62,955 bases of DNA from Kitasatospora phosalacinea (GTDB lineage: Bacteria > Actinomycetota > Actinomycetes > Streptomycetales > Streptomycetaceae): NCBI RefSeq assembly GCF_000717185.1, contig NZ_JNYE01000034.1, positions 1 through 62,955 on the forward strand, read 5' to 3'. Each line of letters opens with the position of its first letter. The stretch's first letter is position 1. The position numbers and the translations under genes were made by a program. Below the pieces are notes generated by a model. That model saw nothing but the letters and a program-made list of their open reading frames with translations, ran no database searches and had not been told where the DNA came from. This document shows, piece after piece, positions 53,058 to 62,928 of this stretch.

Positions 53058-54866
53058 TCAGCGGCCGCGCTCCAGCCGCTGCTCGAACCAGACCACCTTG
53101 CCCGCGCCCAGCCGGGTCGCGCCCCAGCGGTCCGCGTACCTGGCCACTATCTGCAGGCCGCGCCCGCGCTCCTCCTCCGGCCCGGCCCGGCGGGTGCGCG
53201 GCAGCGCGGGCGAGTCGTCGCCGACCTCGCAGCGCAGCAGCGACGTCCGCACCAGCCGCAGCGTCACCGGCCGGGTGGCGTGCTGGATCGCGTTGGTGAC
53301 CAGCTCGCTGACCATCAACTCGCAGTTCTCCACCAGGTGGTCGAGCCCCCAGCGGCGCAGCGCGTGCCCGGCCAGCCGACGCGCCCGGCCCGGCGTCTCG
53401 TGCCGCGGCTGCAGGTGCCAGTGCGCGACGTCCTCGGCCGGGATGCCGTCGAACGCGGCCGCCAGCAGCGCGATGTCGTCCGCCCGGTCGCCCGGCGGCA
53501 GGATCCGCAGCGCCTCCTGGCACAGCTGCTCCGGGTCGAGCCGGTTGCCGCCCGCCAGCCGGGCCCGCAGCAGCTCCAGGCCGGTGCCCAGGGGGCGGCG
53601 GCGGGTCTCCACCAGGCCGTCGGTGAACAGCAGCAGCGCCGAACCGGGCGGCGCGGGCAGCTCCACCGAGGCGAAGTCCACCCCGCCGACGCCGATCGGC
53701 GCGCCCGACGGCAGGTCCAGCAGCTCGCTGCGGCCGTCCGGCCCGATCAGCACCGGCGGCACGTGCCCGGCGTTGGCGATCCGCACCCGGCCCGCGATCG
53801 GGTCGTACACCGCGTACACGCAGGTCGCCAAGTGGTGCTCGCGGCCCAGCCGTTGGGCCTGCTCGTCGAGGTGGTACAGCACCTCGTGCGGCGGCAGGTC
53901 GAGGCCCGCCAGGGTCTGCGCGGAGGTGCGCAGCTGGCCCATCACGGCGGCCGAGGTCAGCGAGTGGCCCATCACGTCGCCGGTGATCAGCGCGACCCGG
54001 TTGCCGGGCAGCGGGATCGAGTCGTACCAGTCGCCGCCGACCTGCGCGCCGCGCTCGCCCGGCAGGTACCGGTGCGCCAGCCGGACGCCGTGCGGCTGCG
54101 GCAGGTGCGCGGGCAGCATCGAGCGCTGCAACTGGTCGGCGATCTCCCACTCGCGGGTGTAGCGCAGCGCGGTGTCCACCGCCAGGCCGCCGTGGGTGGC
54201 CAGGTGCGCGGCGGTCGCGGCGTCGGCCGGGTCGAAGCCCGCCGGGGCGCCGTCGGCGGGCGGGCGGCGCACCAGCAGCAGCATGCCGAGCGCGGCCTGC
54301 CGCCCGTGCAGCGGCAGCGCCAGCAGCGCCGTCCCGGCGGGCAGCCGGCCCAGCGCCCGGGCGCCCAGCAGCTCGGCGGCCAGGCCGCCGCGGCGGCCGT
54401 CCAGCACGGTCGGCCCGTTCGGGGCGCGGCGGGCCAGCGCGCGCTCCAGGAGGCTGCCCGGCAGCACCGGGCGCAGTCCGGCGCGGCGGCCCAGCCGGGT
54501 GCCGCAGGTGTGCCGCACCAGCAGGGCCCGGGGCGGGCCCGGGTCGCGCTCGACGTCCGGCAGCGGGTCGCGGACCAGCACCACCAGGGCGTCCGCGACC
54601 GCCGGGACGAGCACCCGGCCCAGGTTGCGCAGGGTCGCCGTCAGGTCCAGCGAGCTGTTGATCCGCCGGGCCGCCCGGTCCAGCGCGGCCAGCCGCTCCG
54701 CCAGCCGCTGCGGCACACCGGCGGACGCCTCACCGGCGGACGCCTCGCCGGAGGCCGGTCCGGCGGAGGGGGCCGACGCCTCGGAGGCACCCCCGCCGGG
54801 CGGCGGGTGCCGCTGGACGGGAACGGCGGGCGGCTGCCCCGCCAAGGGCTCCAGGTGGTCGCGCAC
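53058..54866 (-). CDS. PP2C (SpoIIE-type) phosphatase with GAF and HATPase domains
   Basis: This 602-aa signalling protein has a variable Gly/Ala/Ser N-terminus with a GEASA repeat and a GAF domain (~60-235). A SpoIIE/PP2C phosphatase follows (~240-470, with GGDWYD, ITGDVMGHS and LLLFTDGLVE), then a RsbW-like ATPase domain (~490-600, ELVTNAIQHA, GRGLQIV). Such proteins set sigma-factor or anti-sigma phosphorylation in stress and development. GTG at 54866. It lies 52 nt after a methyltransferase gene and behind a BldD-like palindrome. Confidence 0.9.
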   Translation of the reverse strand: MRDHLEPLAGQPPAVPVQRHPPPGGGASEASAPSAGPASGEASAGEASAGVPQRLAERLAALDRAARRINSSLDLTATLRNLGRVLVPAVADALVVLVRDPLPDVERDPGPPRALLVRHTCGTRLGRRAGLRPVLPGSLLERALARRAPNGPTVLDGRRGGLAAELLGARALGRLPAGTALLALPLHGRQAALGMLLLVRRPPADGAPAGFDPADAATAAHLATHGGLAVDTALRYTREWEIADQLQRSMLPAHLPQPHGVRLAHRYLPGERGAQVGGDWYDSIPLPGNRVALITGDVMGHSLTSAAVMGQLRTSAQTLAGLDLPPHEVLYHLDEQAQRLGREHHLATCVYAVYDPIAGRVRIANAGHVPPVLIGPDGRSELLDLPSGAPIGVGGVDFASVELPAPPGSALLLFTDGLVETRRRPLGTGLELLRARLAGGNRLDPEQLCQEALRILPPGDRADDIALLAAAFDGIPAEDVAHWHLQPRHETPGRARRLAGHALRRWGLDHLVENCELMVSELVTNAIQHATRPVTLRLVRTSLLRCEVGDDSPALPRTRRAGPEEERGRGLQIVARYADRWGATRLGAGKVVWFEQRLERGR

Positions 54867-54905
54867 GGGCTGCCCGATCTGTGCAGGTGTGGTCTCGGGT
54901 ACGGA

Positions 54906-54924
54906 GACTGACGCCGCGTCAGTC
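54906..54924. promoter_or_regulatory. BldD-box-like palindrome before the PP2C gene
   Basis: GACTGACGCCGCGTCAGTC is an 8-bp perfect inverted repeat around 3 nt, 40 nt upstream of the PP2C start and overlapping the methyltransferase stop codon. Its core TGACGCCGCGTCA is identical to the site before the ATPase/HNH pair. Confidence 0.5.
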
Positions 54925-55656
54925 GGTGCGCCGACAGCGCAGGTACAGCTGGGTCTCCGGCGGCTGCGCGGACCCGGCGGGCGCGTACGACTGGCTGTCC
55001 ACCGCCTCCACCGCGAAACCGGCGCCCTCCAGCAGTGCCGTCAGCTCCTCGCGCAGGTACCCGCTGACCCGGATCTCCTGCTCCAGGAACGGCAGCGGCG
55101 CGTCGTCCAGGTCCGCCTCGACCATGCCCAGCGCCAGCAGGCCGCCGGGGCGCAGCAGCCCGCGGAGGCGGCCGAGCGTCTCGGCGATCTCCGCGCGGGG
55201 CAGCATCAGCAGTGAGAAGAACGCCGCCGCGGCGTCCAGCGAGCCCTGCCCGTCGGGGCCCAACTCCGGTGCGCCCCAACGGGTTCCGGCGCTCTCCAGG
55301 CCGAGGTCCAGGACGTCCAGCCGGTGGAAGGACGCCGCCGGGACGGCCGCCCGGGCCTGCGCCAGCATGCCCTCCGCCAGGTCGACGCCGGTCACCCGCA
55401 GCCCGCCCGTGGCCAGTTGGCGGGCGGTCGGCTCACCGGCCCCGCAGCCCACGTCCAGCACCCGGGCGCCGGGCGGGAGTTCGGCCAGCAGCCAGTCGCC
55501 GCACGCGAGCTGCCCGGCCCTGGCCGGAAATACCTCCTGGTAGCGGCCCCCGATCGTGTCGAACACGGCGGCCTGGCGGGCCCGTTCGGCCCGGCGCACA
55601 CCCGCCGCGGACGCGCGGTCGGCGTCGGCCGCGGCAGCGCTCTGTTCGTCCGTCAC
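54919..55656 (-). CDS. SAM-dependent class I methyltransferase
   Basis: This 245-aa protein has a Rossmann-type methyltransferase fold: VLDVGCGAGEPTARQL (motif I), VTGVDLAEGML (II) and LRPGGLLALGMVE (III). The acceptor is unknown; homologues include small-molecule and trans-aconitate-type enzymes. GTG at 55656 is the likely start, with a weak ribosome-binding site (GAGAGG ~13 nt upstream). It is 52 nt before the PP2C gene on the same strand. Confidence 0.85.
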   Translation of the reverse strand: MTDEQSAAAADADRASAAGVRRAERARQAAVFDTIGGRYQEVFPARAGQLACGDWLLAELPPGARVLDVGCGAGEPTARQLATGGLRVTGVDLAEGMLAQARAAVPAASFHRLDVLDLGLESAGTRWGAPELGPDGQGSLDAAAAFFSLLMLPRAEIAETLGRLRGLLRPGGLLALGMVEADLDDAPLPFLEQEIRVSGYLREELTALLEGAGFAVEAVDSQSYAPAGSAQPPETQLYLRCRRTD

Positions 55657-56106
55657 GATGATCTGGGCACCTCTCCCGCGCGCGTCCTGCCCTGCCCGTC
55701 GTGGCCCGCACTCCACTCCCGACCCTGGCCTTCGAGAATAAACGCGATCACCGCACCGTGGAGTCCGTTTCCGGCCAACTCGTGCGCCGTTGGGCGCTTA
55801 TCGCCCGCCAGGGGGGCACACCGGCGTCCGCCAGGTGGCGCGCCAGCACCCCGCACGCCGCATGGCGCGCCCGCGCCACGCGGCGTGCCAGGCCGGCGAC
55901 CTGTGCTGACGCGCGCCCCCGTACCCCCTTCAACGGCCTTGCCGCAGGCGTTTATCGAACGTCAATCGCCACCTGTCAGAGTCTTCTCAGCGCCGGGGAA
56001 GCGTCAAGGTGTTCCCGCAGCCGGGGGGCTGCGGGGACGCCGACGCTCCCGGGGGGAAGGCTTCCGCCAGGGGGAACCAGGGGGGTGACCGCGGGGGAGC
56101 GGAGGC
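55657..56106. other. 450-nt intergenic region, no gene seen
   Basis: This stretch between the SARP stop and the methyltransferase start holds a terminator hairpin (56011-56038) near the SARP end. It also holds an AT-containing patch (TTCGAGAATAAACGCGATCA, ~55732) that may be the methyltransferase promoter, and a GGCGTGCCAGG/GGCGCGCC-rich middle. No reading frame there looks coding. Confidence 0.5.
56011..56038 (-). terminator. Terminator after the SARP gene
   Basis: A 12-bp stem with one G-T pair (56011-56022 with 56027-56038) and GGGG loop lies about 70 nt beyond the SARP stop. Confidence 0.6.
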
Positions 56107-59085
56107 CTACGGCGCGGGGGGAACGAGGGGAGGGGAAGGCTCGGTGTGCCGCGAAGCGATGAGGTCCTGCACGGGTTGGGCCTCGGGCACACCGAGCCGG
56201 GTGAACACCGTGAGCGCCTCCCGGAGACAGGCCAGCCCGCGCGAGGGCTGCCCCAGCTCCAGGAGCGCCTCGCCCAGCGCCGCGTTCGCCATGCCCTGGC
56301 AGTACGCGGCCTCGATCTCCTGGGCGATCGACAACGACTCCTCGGCCGCCTCCGCCGCCGCCGGGAACCGGCCGTCGGCGAGCAGGCAGGCCGCCAGCCG
56401 GGCCAGCGAGTAGCCCTCCCAGATCGGGTGCTGCTGCTGCCGGTAGAGCTGGTGCGCCTCCCGCAGGTGCACCGCCGCCTCGCCGGGCGAACCGGTCGAG
56501 CGCAGCACCACGCCCAACTGGTAGAGGGTGTCCGCCAGGCACGGCACGTTCCCGGACGTCCGGGCGGCGGCCACGGCGGCGCGGGCGGCCTCCTCCGCCT
56601 CGGCGTGCCGGTCCAGGCCGACGTGGGCCCGGGCCATGTTGCCGAGCAGCCGGGCCTCGCTGATCGGGGAGCCCAACTGACGGACCACCTCCAGCGCCTG
56701 CTGGTAGAGGGACAGCGCCTCGGCGGGCCGACCGGCCAGGAACAGCGTGATGGCCAGGCCGTTGGCGGTGGTCAGCCGGAGCGAGGTGGCCCGGTCGGCG
56801 GGTTGCAGGGCCAGGCTGAGGGCCAACGACTCCTCGGACGCCGTGAGTTCGGAGGCGGTCCGGTGGAGCTGGCCGAGCGCGTGGTGCACGCAGGCCAGGG
56901 TTTCCGGGTCCCGCAGGGCCACCGGACTCGCCGCGGCGGCCCGGAGCACGGCGAGGAACCGCGGGGCGTGCGTCGGGTCCTCGCCCACGAACGTCAGGGT
57001 CTGCAGGATGTCCACGGCGGGCTGCAGCAGGCAGCGGGGGCCGTTGGCGGCGGCCTCGACGGCACCCAGCAGGACACCGATCTCGGACCGGAGCCAGTCG
57101 CGGGCCGCGTGGTCGTCGGCGAACGACTGGCCGGTCGAGTCGGCCCGGTGCAGCGGCTCGATGGCCAGGTCGTCCGGCTCGACCACCTGCTGGACGTTGC
57201 TCATGGTGGCGTGCAGCAGGTCCAGCAGCCGCAGCAGCGCCGCCTGCTGCTGCTCGACGTCCGCCAGTTTGGCGTTCTGCCGCTGCGCGTACAGGCGCAA
57301 CAGGTCGTGGTAGCGGTACCGGCCGGGGGTGAAGCACTCCAGCATGTTGGCCTCGACCAGGGCCTCCGCCAGGTCCTCGGCCTCCTGCTCGGGGGCGCCG
57401 AGCAGCGCGGCGACGGCCGGCAGCGGCAGGTCGGGGGAGTCGACCAGGGCGAGCAGCCGGAACGCCCGGGCCTCCTCCGGCCGGAGCTGGGCGTAACCGA
57501 GCCCCAGGGTGGTCTCCACGGCGAGGTTGCCGAGCTGGAGCTCCTGGAGCCGGTTGCGCTGGTCCGCTAACCGCCGGGCCAGGTCGGAGACGCTCCAGCG
57601 CGGACGGCTGGCCAGCCGGGCGGCGGCGATCCGGACCGCCAGCGGCAGGAACCCGCAGGAGGTCACCACCTGCAGCGCGGCCTCCGGTTCGGCGCCGACC
57701 CGCTCGGCGCCGACGATCGCCGAGAACAGCGCCAGCGCCTCGTCCGGGGTCAGCTCCTCGATGTCGACCAGGTGCGCGCCGGGCAGTTCGGCCAGCCGGG
57801 AGCGGCTGGTCACCATCACCGCGTTGCCGGAGACGCCGGGGATCAGCGGCCGCAACTGCCCGGCGTCGCGGGCGTTGTCGAGCAGGATCAGCATCCGCTT
57901 GTCGGCCAGCAGCGAGCGGTACAGCGCGGCGCGCTGCTCCAGCGAGTCGGGGGCGTCGGGCGCGCCGAGCGCGTGCAGGAAGTCGCCGAGCACCACGGCC
58001 GGGTCGGCGGGGGAGGCGCCCGCGCCGCGCAGGTCCACGTACAGCTGCCCGTCCGGGAAGTCCGGCCGCAGCGAGTGCGCGACGTGCACGGCGAGGGTGG
58101 TCTTGCCGACGCCGCCGATGCCGGCCAGCGAGGTCACCACGACGGCTTGGCCGGAACCCGCCCTCAGTACGTCGCGGAGTTCGCTCACCATCTTGCTGCG
58201 TCCGCTGAAGTCCGAGACGTCGGCCGGGAGTTGGGCGGGCGGGACGAACGGAGGAGGCTCGGCGGCGGCCTTCGGCGGGGCGGCCGACGGCGCCAGCAGC
58301 TCCGGGTCGCCGGCCAGGATCCGGGCGTGCATGGTGGACAGCCCGCTGCCCGGCTCCACGCCCAGCTCGTCGATCAGCAGCTTGCGGGTGTCCGCGTACA
58401 CGCCCAGCGACTCGGCCTGCCGACCGCTGCGGTACAGCGCCAGCATCAGCAGTTCGCGCAGCCGCTCGCGCAGCGGGTGCGCGGCGGACAGCGAGTTCAA
58501 CTCGGCCACCACGTCGGCGTGCAGGCCGATCTCCAGGGCCAGCGCGCAGCGCTCCTCGGCCACCGCCAGCTGCCGCTCGGACAGTCGGCCGCGCTGGGTC
58601 TCGGCGTACGGCCCCGGCACCCCGGCCAGCGGTCGGCCGCGCCACAGGTCGAGTGCGGCGACCAGGGTGTCGTGGGCGGGGCGCAGGCCGCCGTCGGCCC
58701 GGGCGACGGACGCCTCGGCGACCCGCTGCTCGAAGACCGTCGAGTCCAGGGCGTCGGCCGGGATCCGCAGCGCGTAGCCGTCGGTCATCGAGACCAGGAC
58801 CTCGGAGGGCTTGCGGGCGGTGCGGTTGGGCTCCAGCACCGAGCGCAGCCGGGAGACGTAGGTGCGCAGCGCGGCCACCGCCTGCGGCGGGGTGCGGTCC
58901 CCCCAGATGCCGTCCACCAGGTCGTCGGTGGTCACCGGACGGCCCTCGCTGAGCAGCAGGGCCACCAGGACGGCCTGTTGCTGAGGTGAACCGAGCGCCA
59001 GCGGTACGTCGCCGCGCCACGCCTGGACAGGGCCGAGCACTTGGAAGCGCAACGCCGCGGCGGAGCGCGTGTCCTGATGCTCCAT
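56107..59085 (-). CDS. AfsR-like SARP transcriptional regulator (992 aa)
   Basis: This large SARP has an N-terminal winged-helix DNA-binding domain (~12-105), a bacterial transcriptional activation domain (~110-255), an NB-ARC ATPase with P-loop GIGGVGKTTLA (~320) and LILLDNA Walker B, and C-terminal TPR repeats (~700-960). Size and domain order equal AfsR (993 aa) of S. coelicolor, a pleiotropic activator of antibiotic production. Whether it is the AfsR orthologue is uncertain, since no afsK or afsS is recognisable nearby. It is divergent from the 69-aa peptide gene. Confidence 0.88.
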   Translation of the reverse strand: MEHQDTRSAAALRFQVLGPVQAWRGDVPLALGSPQQQAVLVALLLSEGRPVTTDDLVDGIWGDRTPPQAVAALRTYVSRLRSVLEPNRTARKPSEVLVSMTDGYALRIPADALDSTVFEQRVAEASVARADGGLRPAHDTLVAALDLWRGRPLAGVPGPYAETQRGRLSERQLAVAEERCALALEIGLHADVVAELNSLSAAHPLRERLRELLMLALYRSGRQAESLGVYADTRKLLIDELGVEPGSGLSTMHARILAGDPELLAPSAAPPKAAAEPPPFVPPAQLPADVSDFSGRSKMVSELRDVLRAGSGQAVVVTSLAGIGGVGKTTLAVHVAHSLRPDFPDGQLYVDLRGAGASPADPAVVLGDFLHALGAPDAPDSLEQRAALYRSLLADKRMLILLDNARDAGQLRPLIPGVSGNAVMVTSRSRLAELPGAHLVDIEELTPDEALALFSAIVGAERVGAEPEAALQVVTSCGFLPLAVRIAAARLASRPRWSVSDLARRLADQRNRLQELQLGNLAVETTLGLGYAQLRPEEARAFRLLALVDSPDLPLPAVAALLGAPEQEAEDLAEALVEANMLECFTPGRYRYHDLLRLYAQRQNAKLADVEQQQAALLRLLDLLHATMSNVQQVVEPDDLAIEPLHRADSTGQSFADDHAARDWLRSEIGVLLGAVEAAANGPRCLLQPAVDILQTLTFVGEDPTHAPRFLAVLRAAAASPVALRDPETLACVHHALGQLHRTASELTASEESLALSLALQPADRATSLRLTTANGLAITLFLAGRPAEALSLYQQALEVVRQLGSPISEARLLGNMARAHVGLDRHAEAEEAARAAVAAARTSGNVPCLADTLYQLGVVLRSTGSPGEAAVHLREAHQLYRQQQHPIWEGYSLARLAACLLADGRFPAAAEAAEESLSIAQEIEAAYCQGMANAALGEALLELGQPSRGLACLREALTVFTRLGVPEAQPVQDLIASRHTEPSPPLVPPAP

Positions 59086-59160
59086 GTCCTCCCCTGTGGC
59101 CGATGAACCGTCTGTTCCCCACGCCGGCGCCGGTCGGGTGGGGGCGACAGCTTATGAGGA

Positions 59161-59228
59161 ACCGCGCAAACGTCCACCAAGCGGATGCGCGGTGCAACGT
59201 TTATAAGACATTTAGCGGTGCCTACGAT
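59161..59228. promoter_or_regulatory. SARP/peptide divergent promoter region with repeats
   Basis: ACCGCGCA (59161) and TGCGCGGT (59186) form an 8-bp inverted repeat. The hexamer-like GCAAACGT (59166) recurs as GCAACGT (59194), a direct repeat of the kind SARPs bind. TACGAT (59223-59228) is a good -10 for the peptide gene. The region is AT-rich against its surroundings (TTTATAAGACATTTAG). Confidence 0.45.
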
Positions 59229-59297
59229 ACTGTCCGCGCGCCCAGCGACAGTCGCCCGGGTGATCGAAACCCTCTCAGCTGAAAGGCGGCCCACCCC

Positions 59298-59507
59298 ATG
59301 GCCGACGAGACCACCACCGCCGTTCCCGAGGCCGAGCAGACCCCGGCCCCGGTCGAGCACACCGCCGCCACCACCGACCCGAACGCGCTCGAGAACGCCC
59401 TCGAAGCGCTGGCCGAGGCGCCGGTCGAGGTGCCGGTCGAGACGCCGGCCGAGCCGAAGGACGGCGAGACCTTCGAGCCGCTCGGCCTCGTCGGCAACTG
59501 CCCGTGA
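59298..59507 (+). CDS. Small acidic peptide, possible SARP target or precursor
   Basis: This 69-aa protein is very acidic and Pro/Val/Glu-rich with a PVEVPVETPAEP repeat and ends FEPLGLVGNCP, with its single Cys at position 68. It has no signal peptide. The layout (divergent from a SARP, strong -10, own terminator) suggests an AfsS-like regulatory target or a leader-core peptide precursor, but the AfsS repeat motif is not seen and no modifying enzymes are adjacent. AAAGG precedes the ATG by ~13 nt. Confidence 0.6.
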   Translation: MADETTTAVPEAEQTPAPVEHTAATTDPNALENALEALAEAPVEVPVETPAEPKDGETFEPLGLVGNCP

Positions 59508-59532
59508 CCGCACCTGCTTCCGCACCACCAGA

Positions 59533-59570
59533 ACGAGCCCCGACCCTCACCGGCCGGGGCTCGTCCCGTT
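59533..59570 (+). terminator. Terminator after the peptide gene
   Basis: ACGAGCCCC (59533) pairs with GGGGCTCGT (59556) around a 14-nt loop and is followed by CCCGTTTC. It may also end convergent fumarase transcripts. Confidence 0.7.
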
Positions 59571-59587
59571 TCAGCGCACGGACACCG

Positions 59588-61249
<1,662 letters not shown>

Positions 61250-61397
61250 GGGGAGATCCTTCGGTTCTTTCGGCTTCGTCGACGAGGCACCCTCCAGGTT
61301 AGGCGCACCGGCCCCGGCCCCCGCGCCCAGGTCCGCCTCCGTGACCGGGGTCACGCCCGTTGTGTCGAACCGCCGTTCGGTTCGTCGACGGGCTCGC

Positions 61398-61403
61398 TAG
61401 GCT
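61398..61403 (+). promoter_or_regulatory. -10 element TAGGCT of a leaderless GTG gene
   Basis: TAGGCT ends 7 nt before GTG at 61411 with no ribosome-binding site. Confidence 0.55.
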
Positions 61404-61410
61404 GTGTGAG

Positions 61411-62139
61411 GTGGACAACTCTCCCGAGCAGGACCCGCAGGGCCCGCTGCCCGCCCCGCTGCCGAAGAACGCACCCGTCCAGGCCCCCGGCACCGACCTG
61501 GCGGCCGAACTGCGCGCCTCCGACGCCGACCGCGAACGCGTCGCCGACCTGCTGCGCGACGCGTACGCCGAGGGCCGACTGACCGTCGACGAGCACGCCG
61601 AACGCATCGAGGCCGCCTACAACGCCCGCACCTTCGGCGAGTTGGAGCCCCTCACCCGCGACCTCCCCAGCCACCCCGGGGCGATCCGGCACAACCTCAC
61701 CAAGGCCCCGCTGGAGGCCCCCGCCCCGGCCCCGCAGCCCGCGCTGCCCCCGGCCCGGGTCGAGTCGCCCACCATGGTCGCGGTCTTCGGCGGCGCCTCC
61801 CGCAAGGGCCGCTGGCGGGTCGGCTCGCACCTCAAGGCGGTCGCCGTGTTCGGCGGCATCGAGATCGACCTCACCGACGCGGTCTTCGAGTCCCCCGAGG
61901 TGGTCATCGAGGTGGTCACGGTGTTCGGCGGCGTCGAGGTCCGCGTCCCCGAGAACGTCAGCCTGCACGGCGGCGGCGCGGGCGTCTTCGGCGGCTTCGA
62001 GGTCCGCGAGCAGACCTCCGCCGACCCCTACGCCCCGGTCGTCCGGGTCAAGGGCGCCGCCGTGTTCGGCGGCGTCGAGGCCAAGCCGCGGCGCGGCAAG
62101 AAGCTCAAGGAGTGGGTCCGCCGCCAGCTCGACGGCTGA
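61411..62139 (+). CDS. DUF1707 protein with LiaF-like C-terminal domain
   Basis: This 242-aa protein has an N-terminal DUF1707 (SHOCT-like) segment (LRASDADRERVADLLRDAYAEGRLTVDEHAERIEAAY, ~34-72), a Pro/Ala linker and a C-terminal beta-repeat domain with four AVFGG-type motifs. This resembles the cell-wall-stress DUF2154/LiaF C-terminus. No transmembrane helix is present, so it is probably cytosolic or peripheral. It may act in envelope stress, by analogy. It starts at a leaderless GTG. Confidence 0.85.
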   Translation: MDNSPEQDPQGPLPAPLPKNAPVQAPGTDLAAELRASDADRERVADLLRDAYAEGRLTVDEHAERIEAAYNARTFGELEPLTRDLPSHPGAIRHNLTKAPLEAPAPAPQPALPPARVESPTMVAVFGGASRKGRWRVGSHLKAVAVFGGIEIDLTDAVFESPEVVIEVVTVFGGVEVRVPENVSLHGGGAGVFGGFEVREQTSADPYAPVVRVKGAAVFGGVEAKPRRGKKLKEWVRRQLDG

Positions 62140-62171
62140 CCTGCGCACTTCCCGATGCGGCGTCAACTCGC

Positions 62172-62206
62172 CCCGCTGCACCCGCCGTTGTCCCGGGTGC
62201 AGCGGG
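62172..62206 (+). terminator. Terminator after the DUF1707 gene
   Basis: A perfect 13-bp stem (62172-62184 with 62194-62206) and a 9-nt loop follow the stop by 32 nt. Confidence 0.8.
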
Positions 62207-62382
62207 CGGCCGGTTGCGTGCGGTGTGCATGAATCCCGGAGCGGCGGGGTAGTTCCAATCGCACATCGTTCCTGTACGGCTGTGACCCCGCGGGTCGGCG
62301 ACGGTGCCACGGCGAGGGAGCACGGGGCAGTCGGGCAGGAGGCGACACCGTCCCCGAGCCTTGAGCCTGGTCAGGAGTAACC

Positions 62383-62730
62383 GTGCTGCATCCGATCGAG
62401 TCCACCGCTGCCGCCGCCCGCCGTCCGGCGGCCCAGCCGGACGTGGACGACAACCCCTGGCACACCTCCGCCGCCTGCCGCAGCGACGAGGCCGGGCTGT
62501 TCTTCGCCCCCTCCAAGGAGCCCACGGCCGCCCGCCTCGCCCGCGAGGAGCAGGCCAAGCGCGTCTGCGCCCGCTGCCCCGTCCTCCTGGAGTGCCGGGA
62601 GCACGCCCTCGCCCAGCCCGAGCCCTACGGCGTCTGGGGCGGCCTCACCGCCGCCGAGCGCCGCGTCGTCCTCGCCCGCCGCCGCCGCCGCGAGGCGGAG
62701 ATCCGCGTCCCGGCCCGCATAGCCGGCTGA
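62383..62730 (+). CDS. WhiB-family iron-sulfur transcription factor (WblE/WhiB1-like)
   Basis: This 115-aa protein has the four Cys of the 4Fe-4S cluster (Cys32, 62, 65, 71 in AACRSDEAGLFF and VCARCPVLLEC) and the GVWGG turn (83-87). A basic C-terminal DNA-binding tail (RRRRREAEIR) follows. The spacing fits the WhiB1/WblE group, which pairs with the principal sigma factor and senses redox or NO. GTG at 62383 has AGGAG 5-6 nt upstream. Confidence 0.92.
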   Translation: MLHPIESTAAAARRPAAQPDVDDNPWHTSAACRSDEAGLFFAPSKEPTAARLAREEQAKRVCARCPVLLECREHALAQPEPYGVWGGLTAAERRVVLARRRRREAEIRVPARIAG

Positions 62731-62759
62731 GGACGCTCCCCCCGGGGGCGAAACCAGGG

Positions 62760-62775
62760 GCGCGGGGAACCGCGC
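62760..62775 (+). repeat. Widespread Streptomyces-type hairpin GGGGCGCGGGGAAC
   Basis: GCGCGG and CCGCGC pair around a GGAA loop (62760-62775) within AGGGGCGCGGGGAAC. That sequence is repeated many times between genes in Streptomyces genomes, as I recall it. Here it follows the whiB-like gene and may end its transcript. Confidence 0.5.
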
Positions 62776-62928
62776 GGCCGAGCGAGCACGCACAGCCAGA
62801 TCGCGAAGCAGGACGGTCACCTGCACCGTCCCGCGGTCTCGCTGTGCGCGCCCTCGCGCTAGATGATTGATGCGAAGGGCTTGCTGGCACGCATGAGATG
62901 AAGCGAGGGAGTCCAAAGGTCGGTTGTG

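Noticed and set aside
59298..59507. AfsS orthologue
   Set aside because: Small size and position near an AfsR-like gene fit, but the repeated motif I associate with AfsS is not visible and the orientation is divergent; kept as unassigned.
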